From NCBI GenBank assembly GCA_021798435.1, contig JAJZGN010000073.1, forward strand, positions 1-8,669: DNA of 8,669 nt, given 5' to 3'. Every line of letters begins with the position of its first letter. Positions within the stretch are counted from its first letter, which is position 1. Made by a program: the position numbers and the translations under genes. This DNA comes from a bacterium. Its GTDB lineage: Bacteria > Chloroflexota > Dormibacteria > Aeolococcales > Bog-877. The notes below the pieces were generated by a model that ran no database searches, was not told the DNA's origin, and saw only the letters and a program-made list of their open reading frames with translations. This document shows, one piece after another, positions 5,928-8,669 of the stretch.

Positions 5928-6497
5928 ATGACATTTGCGGCTCGGTTCCGCCTGATCGCGACCCTGGCTCTTGGGGCTGTGGCGGCCCTGGTCCTCGCCG
6001 GATGCGGCGCCTCCTTCGACTCCGGCGTCGCCCCCGCCTCCCCCACCCCCTCGGTGCGGGTCCAGGGCGCCACCTCACCGTCGCCGTCCCCCAGCCCCTC
6101 CGGTAGCACCTGCGCCAACCCGTCGACCACGCCCAGCTACACCCTGTCCGGGGCCCGCACCCTCGCGGGCAACCTGGAGGTGAAGGACCTCAAGATCGGC
6201 ACTGGGGCCGCGGCCGCCGACGGCAACACCGTGCAGGTGAGCTACGTGGGGTCGCTCCCCAACGGCACCGTCTTCGACAATTCCACCAATGACAACGGGG
6301 GCAAGCCGATCTCGCTCACCATCGCCGCGGGACACGTCATCCAGGGCTGGGTGGAGGGAATCCCGGGCATGAAGGTAGGGGGCGAGAGGGAGCTGGTCAT
6401 CCCCCCTGCGCTGGGCTACGGCTGCACCTCACCGAGCAGCAAGATCCCCGTCAACAGCACCCTGATCTTCACCATCACCCTGGTCGCCATCGGCTGA
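5928..6497 (+). CDS. FKBP-type peptidyl-prolyl cis-trans isomerase, lipoprotein
   Basis: The 189-residue product begins with a signal peptide and the lipobox LVLAGC, so Cys26 should be lipidated and the enzyme displayed outside the membrane, where it would speed proline isomerisation in secreted proteins. A Ser/Pro/Thr linker with an (SP) repeat (about 35-70) leads to one FKBP domain (about 85-189). VQVSYVGSLPNGTVFDNS holds the equivalents of the Tyr26, Phe36 and Asp37 pocket residues of human FKBP12 (Tyr106 here). VIQGWVEGIPGMKVGGERELVIPP holds the Trp59 equivalent and GYG the Tyr82 equivalent (Tyr164). LIFTITLVAIG supplies the Phe99 strand. The active site therefore looks complete. Cys166 next to GYG and a Cys in the linker (STCANP) could form a disulfide, plausible for an exported protein. 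The gene follows DUF3090 by 64 bases, and its last 69 bases overlap the convergent acyltransferase gene. Confidence 0.95.
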   Translation: MTFAARFRLIATLALGAVAALVLAGCGASFDSGVAPASPTPSVRVQGATSPSPSPSPSGSTCANPSTTPSYTLSGARTLAGNLEVKDLKIGTGAAAADGNTVQVSYVGSLPNGTVFDNSTNDNGGKPISLTIAAGHVIQGWVEGIPGMKVGGERELVIPPALGYGCTSPSSKIPVNSTLIFTITLVAIG

Positions 6498-7193
6498 GGG
6501 GCGCAGCTCCGGAGGCAGGAGGGCCGCGACCCGGCGCTCGAGGTCACGAGTCGCAGCCTCTGAGTCCGCGCCCACCGGGAAGAAGGTGGGGCCGAAGCGC
6601 AGGTGGATGTCAGCCCGCCGCGGGCGCAGCTTCCCCCTCGGAAGCACCCGCTCGGTGCCCCAGATGGCACAGGGCAGGACCGGGGCCCCGGAGCGGCGGG
6701 CGAGGTACCCGGTGCCCCGCGAGAAGCCGCGCATCCGGGCCCCATGGCTCCTGTGCCCTTCGGGGAACAGAACCACCACCCCGCCGCCTTTCAGCACCCC
6801 GAGGGCGGCGCGCAGGGCGGCCGCGTCGGCCTCCTCGCGGCGGATGGGGAAGACGTTGCAGGCCCTGAGGTACCGGGCCAGAAGCGGGTTCCGGAACAGC
6901 TCCGCCTTGGCCATGCAATGCATCAGCCGGGGCACCGCCGCGCCCAGGAGCAGGGGGTCGTAGTTGGAGGCATGGTTGGCGCAGAGCAGCAGCGGCCCCG
7001 ACGCTGGGATCAGCTCCAGCCCCTCGACGTCCGGCTCTCCGGCTGCCACGTACGCGAGGAGCCGACGCAGGGTGAAGAGGGTCAGGGCCAGGGTCCGAGT
7101 GCGCCTCCCCGGCCCGTCGGGAGGTGTATTCGGTGGTAGTTCCCCGCTCAAATGGTCCCCCTCGGACTGTCCGGCCATCCGACGCCATGCCAC
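6429..7193 (-). CDS. 1-acyl-sn-glycerol-3-phosphate acyltransferase (PlsC-like)
   Basis: This 254-residue protein carries the four acyltransferase blocks in order: CANHASNYDP (catalytic HX4D, His74 and Asp79), NVFPIRRE (block II, FPIR 115-118), LFPEGHRSHG (block III, 143-152) and VLPCAIWGTE (block IV). These enzymes transfer an acyl chain to lysophosphatidate in phospholipid synthesis at the inner face of the membrane; the stretch at about 33-50 is amphipathic or hydrophobic. The exact acyl acceptor is not certain for small PlsC homologues. GTG 7193 is preferred because a G10 run (7206-7197) lies just upstream and could pair weakly with the anti-Shine-Dalgarno sequence; ATG 7178 is the alternative. 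The frame is also open further upstream to 7382, but that crosses the tRNA-Arg gene and is not real. The last 23 codons lie antisense to the end of the FKBP gene, and the resulting tail (GDQGDGEDQG) is acidic and unlike the family. Confidence 0.92.
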   Translation of the reverse strand: MAWRRMAGQSEGDHLSGELPPNTPPDGPGRRTRTLALTLFTLRRLLAYVAAGEPDVEGLELIPASGPLLLCANHASNYDPLLLGAAVPRLMHCMAKAELFRNPLLARYLRACNVFPIRREEADAAALRAALGVLKGGGVVVLFPEGHRSHGARMRGFSRGTGYLARRSGAPVLPCAIWGTERVLPRGKLRPRRADIHLRFGPTFFPVGADSEAATRDLERRVAALLPPELRPSADGDQGDGEDQGAVDGDLAAR

Positions 7194-7196
7194 CTG

Positions 7197-7218
7197 CCCC
7201 CCCCCCGACGAAAGTCTA
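7197..7218 (-). promoter_or_regulatory. -10 box and G10 initial transcribed tract of the acyltransferase gene
   Basis: On the minus strand, TAGACT (7218-7213; four of six consensus bases) is followed by six bases and then ten consecutive Gs (7206-7197), CAG and GTG 7193. The expected transcript start is the first G of the run, giving a leader of about 13 bases. A -35 box is not recognisable at the usual spacing. Confidence 0.4.
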
Positions 7219-7271
7219 GCCACCGGTACCGGCTCCCCGGGCCGGTCCAAGGCCACCCGGCCGACAGCACC

Positions 7272-7345
7272 TGCCCCCTGGTGGACTCGAACCACCGACC
7301 GTCGCCTTAGAAGGGCGCCGCTCTGATCCACTGAGCTAAGGGGGC
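7272..7345 (-). tRNA. tRNA-Arg (anticodon TCT)
   Basis: On the minus strand the acceptor GCCCCCT (7345-7339) pairs with AGGGGGC (7279-7273), with discriminator A at 7272. The D stem is GCTC/GAGC, the anticodon loop CTTCTAA with anticodon TCT (7311-7309), and the T arm GGTGG-TTCGAGT-CCACC. It should read AGA and, by wobble, AGG, rare codons in a high-GC genome. CCA is not encoded, unlike the tRNA-Ser gene in this window. Base pair 27-43 is G-A, one mismatch in an otherwise complete cloverleaf of 74 bases. Confidence 0.96.
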
Positions 7346-7356
7346 CGAATGTGGCC

Positions 7357-7362
7357 ATTCTG
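7357..7362 (-). promoter_or_regulatory. -10 box of tRNA-Arg
   Basis: CAGAAT on the minus strand lies 11 bases before the tRNA, the same distance as the TAGAAT box of tRNA-Ser. It falls between two divergently transcribed units, tRNA-Arg and the histidine phosphatase. Confidence 0.42.
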
Positions 7363-7437
7363 ACGGTTTCCCTGCCACCCATCCGCGTGCGGCACGAGGT
7401 CGCCCGGACCTCCCGCTGTGCCCCGGTGGGCTGCCCC

Positions 7438-7443
7438 TACAAT
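7438..7443 (+). promoter_or_regulatory. -10 box for leaderless histidine phosphatase mRNA
   Basis: TACAAT matches five of six consensus bases and is followed by CAAAAG and then GTG 7450. The transcript would start at the GTG itself. This box argues against in-frame starts further upstream such as GTG 7351, because those would lie before the promoter. Confidence 0.6.
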
Positions 7444-7449
7444 CAAAAG

Positions 7450-8118
7450 GTGAGCGGCTCAAGTGGAGGTGACCGGGTCACCACCTGCTATCTGGTTCGC
7501 CACTGCGACGTGGAGAATCCCCGCGGGGTGATCTACGGGCACCTTCCCGGCTACCCCCTGAGCGAGAGAGGACGGGAGCAGGCCCGGCGCCTCGGGGACT
7601 TCCTCAGCCGACGGGGAGTGGCCGCGGTCTACACGAGCCCGCTGGAGCGGGCCGTGCAGACCACCCAGATCATTCGGGAGCGAATGGGAGGCAGCGTCCC
7701 CTTCCTACGGGCGCCGGGGCTGATCGAGGCCGAATTCGGCCGCTATCTCCAGGGCATCCCCTACGCCCAGATCCCGTGGCGGCGGCCACGCTGGTTCGCC
7801 CACATGATCTGGCCGGGCCTGCTGCCGGGCGACGAGAGTGTGACCTCCATGTACCGGCGGGTGGAGGCGGTGGTGCAGCAGGGGCTCCGCGAGCAGGGCG
7901 AGCGGCCCTTCGCACTGGTCAGCCACGGGGACCCGATCCAGGCCTACTGGACAACCGCCGAGCGGCGCCCCCCCTGGGCACTGCATCGGCTCCAGTGTGC
8001 CAAGGGCGGCCTACTGGAGCTCTCCCTCCGCGAGGGCAAGCTCATCGGCAAGTCCTACCTCTCCGCGGAGGCCATCGCAGGCGAGCTGACCCTGCCCCAG
8101 GTCGCCGCCAGCGCCTGA
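7450..8118 (+). CDS. Histidine phosphatase (phosphoglycerate-mutase-like) family protein
   Basis: The 222-residue product has the histidine phosphatase core. LVRHCDVENP carries the phospho-accepting His18. LSERGREQA and YTSPLERAVQT carry the phosphate-binding Arg67 and the usual helix. An acidic block EAEFGRY (Glu93/Glu95) fills the place of the proton-donor region. LVSHGDPIQAYW carries the second His159. The common RHG triad is RHC here, with Cys19 replacing Gly; I recall RHCDVxNP as a recurring variant in Chloroflexota-like and actinobacterial proteins, so it need not mean inactivity. The substrate is unknown; such proteins include phosphoglycerate mutases, cobalamin pathway phosphatases and the MSMEG_4193 group linked to DUF3090. 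GTG 7450 is chosen from the -10 box six bases upstream. The translation before it runs antisense to tRNA-Arg and its promoter and is not protein-like. Confidence 0.92.
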   Translation: MSGSSGGDRVTTCYLVRHCDVENPRGVIYGHLPGYPLSERGREQARRLGDFLSRRGVAAVYTSPLERAVQTTQIIRERMGGSVPFLRAPGLIEAEFGRYLQGIPYAQIPWRRPRWFAHMIWPGLLPGDESVTSMYRRVEAVVQQGLREQGERPFALVSHGDPIQAYWTTAERRPPWALHRLQCAKGGLLELSLREGKLIGKSYLSAEAIAGELTLPQVAASA

Positions 8119-8209
8119 CCCCGGCGAGCGGCCGGCCCGATGCCCTGACCCGCACCCATGGCCCGGGAGGCGATCTGGGAGGAGGCCCGCTGGTCTGACC
8201 TCTGCCAGG

Positions 8210-8215
8210 TATCAT
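8210..8215 (+). promoter_or_regulatory. -10 box of the universal stress protein gene
   Basis: TATCAT matches five of six consensus bases and lies 36 bases before ATG 8252. The inferred leader of about 30 bases carries the G-rich ribosome site GGGGGAGG (8241-8248). No clear -35 box is visible. Confidence 0.5.
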
Positions 8216-8251
8216 CTCGCCCCAGTAGAGGGAGTCCGAGGGGGGAGGCCG

Positions 8252-8669
8252 ATGGGCAGGATCGTGGTCGGGGTGGACGGGTCGCGTCATTCCCTGGTCG
8301 CCCTGGAGTGGGCCTGCCGCGAGGCCCAACTGCGCCATGACACCCTGGAGCTCGTCAGCGCCTGGAGCCTCTCCGCCGTCAGTTCTGCCGGTGCCTCCCA
8401 GGAGGTGATCGAAGTGCTCGAGGAGGCGGCGCGGGAGGCTGTGGACTCGGGACGCCAGCGCGCCACCCAGCTCGCGCCGGAGATCGAGGTCAGCACGCGG
8501 GTCTACCGCGGGCAACCGGCACGGGTCCTGGTGGAGAGGGCCGCCGGCGCCGACCTGCTGGTGGTTGGCTCCCGCGGGCTAGGGGAATTCAAGGCTCTGC
8601 TCCTCGGCTCGGTGAGCCAGGAGTGCAGCCAGCACTCCCCAGTGCCCGTGGTGATAGTCAGGGACCGAG
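8252..8669 (+). CDS. Universal stress protein (UspA family), 3' end beyond window
   Basis: The visible 139 residues form one almost complete Usp domain, which normally spans about 140. The N-terminal strand is MGRIVVGVDGSRHSLVALEW, with the Asp that contacts the adenine nucleotide, followed by a helix (WACREAQ) and the strand LELVSAW. After a variable middle comes VYRGQPARVLVERAAGADLLVVGSRG. The ATP-binding signature G-2x-G-9x-G(S/T) is present in GSRGLGEFKALLLGS, followed by SPVPVVIVRDR, the family's last strand. It should therefore be of the ATP-binding subtype that helps cells survive stress, energy limitation or hypoxia. The start ATG follows a G-rich Shine-Dalgarno sequence. No stop is seen before the window ends, so either a single-domain protein ends just outside or a second Usp domain follows. 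Confidence 0.94.
   Translation, partial: MGRIVVGVDGSRHSLVALEWACREAQLRHDTLELVSAWSLSAVSSAGASQEVIEVLEEAAREAVDSGRQRATQLAPEIEVSTRVYRGQPARVLVERAAGADLLVVGSRGLGEFKALLLGSVSQECSQHSPVPVVIVRDR

Noticed and set aside
7194..7382. N-terminal extension of the acyltransferase
   Set aside because: The frame passes straight through tRNA-Arg and the -10 box of the acyltransferase gene; family similarity begins well downstream.
7351..7449. N-terminal extension of the histidine phosphatase from GTG 7351
   Set aside because: It lies upstream of the TACAAT box and overlaps the tRNA-Arg promoter; the phosphatase family begins just before LVRHC.
8042..8515. Minus-strand frame opposite the universal stress protein
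   Set aside because: Shadow of the Usp domain, whose ATP-binding signature is intact on the plus strand.

Overview
This is a high-GC bacterial chromosomal window with about nine protein-coding loci, two tRNA genes and no sign of a mobile element, CRISPR array or prophage. The strong GC bias, frequent GTG starts, leaderless promoters, a DUF3090/TIGR03847 protein and a GH15 glucoamylase/trehalase-type enzyme suggest an actinobacterium or an actinobacterium-like deep lineage such as Candidatus Dormibacterota. That placement is inference, because no rRNA or phylogenetic marker is present.

Left part (1-1980). Positions 1-261 hold no gene I can support. A good sigma70-like promoter then feeds a small secreted or membrane-anchored protein (297-808) whose reading frame is broken, or programmed to shift, near 629-635. 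On the minus strand, a lipoprotein gene (982-1647) overlaps by GTGA the end of a decayed HAD-hydrolase gene (1644-1897). That relic keeps its N-terminal motif I and its C-terminal tail but has lost the middle. A tRNA-Ser(GGA) gene (1970-2060) follows on the plus strand.

Centre (2061-5319). A 240-base gap ends in a tandem 11-bp repeat and a -10 box. These serve an orphan polytopic membrane protein of about eight helices (2301-3332). An 8-bp-stem hairpin separates it from a complete GH15 glycoside hydrolase (3496-5319), which has a strong ribosome binding site.

Right part (5357-8669). The genes are DUF3090 (5357-5863), an FKBP-type peptidyl-prolyl isomerase lipoprotein (5928-6497), and a convergent PlsC-type acyltransferase (6429-7193, minus) whose 3' end overlaps the FKBP gene. 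Then come tRNA-Arg(TCT) (7272-7345, minus), a histidine phosphatase of the RHC type (7450-8118), and a universal stress protein that runs off the right edge (8252-).

The genes do not form one pathway. They are mostly single-gene transcription units: lipid acylation, protein folding at the cell surface, alpha-glucan or trehalose hydrolysis, stress response and tRNA supply. The most coherent signal is regulatory. Four plus-strand genes have a -10-like hexamer followed by exactly six bases and then the start codon, the signature of leaderless mRNAs, while three others carry clear Shine-Dalgarno sequences. I see no new multi-gene system. The items most worth checking are the frameshift heptamer at 629-635, the G10 tract at the predicted transcript start of the acyltransferase gene, and the decayed HAD gene still coupled to a live lipoprotein gene.
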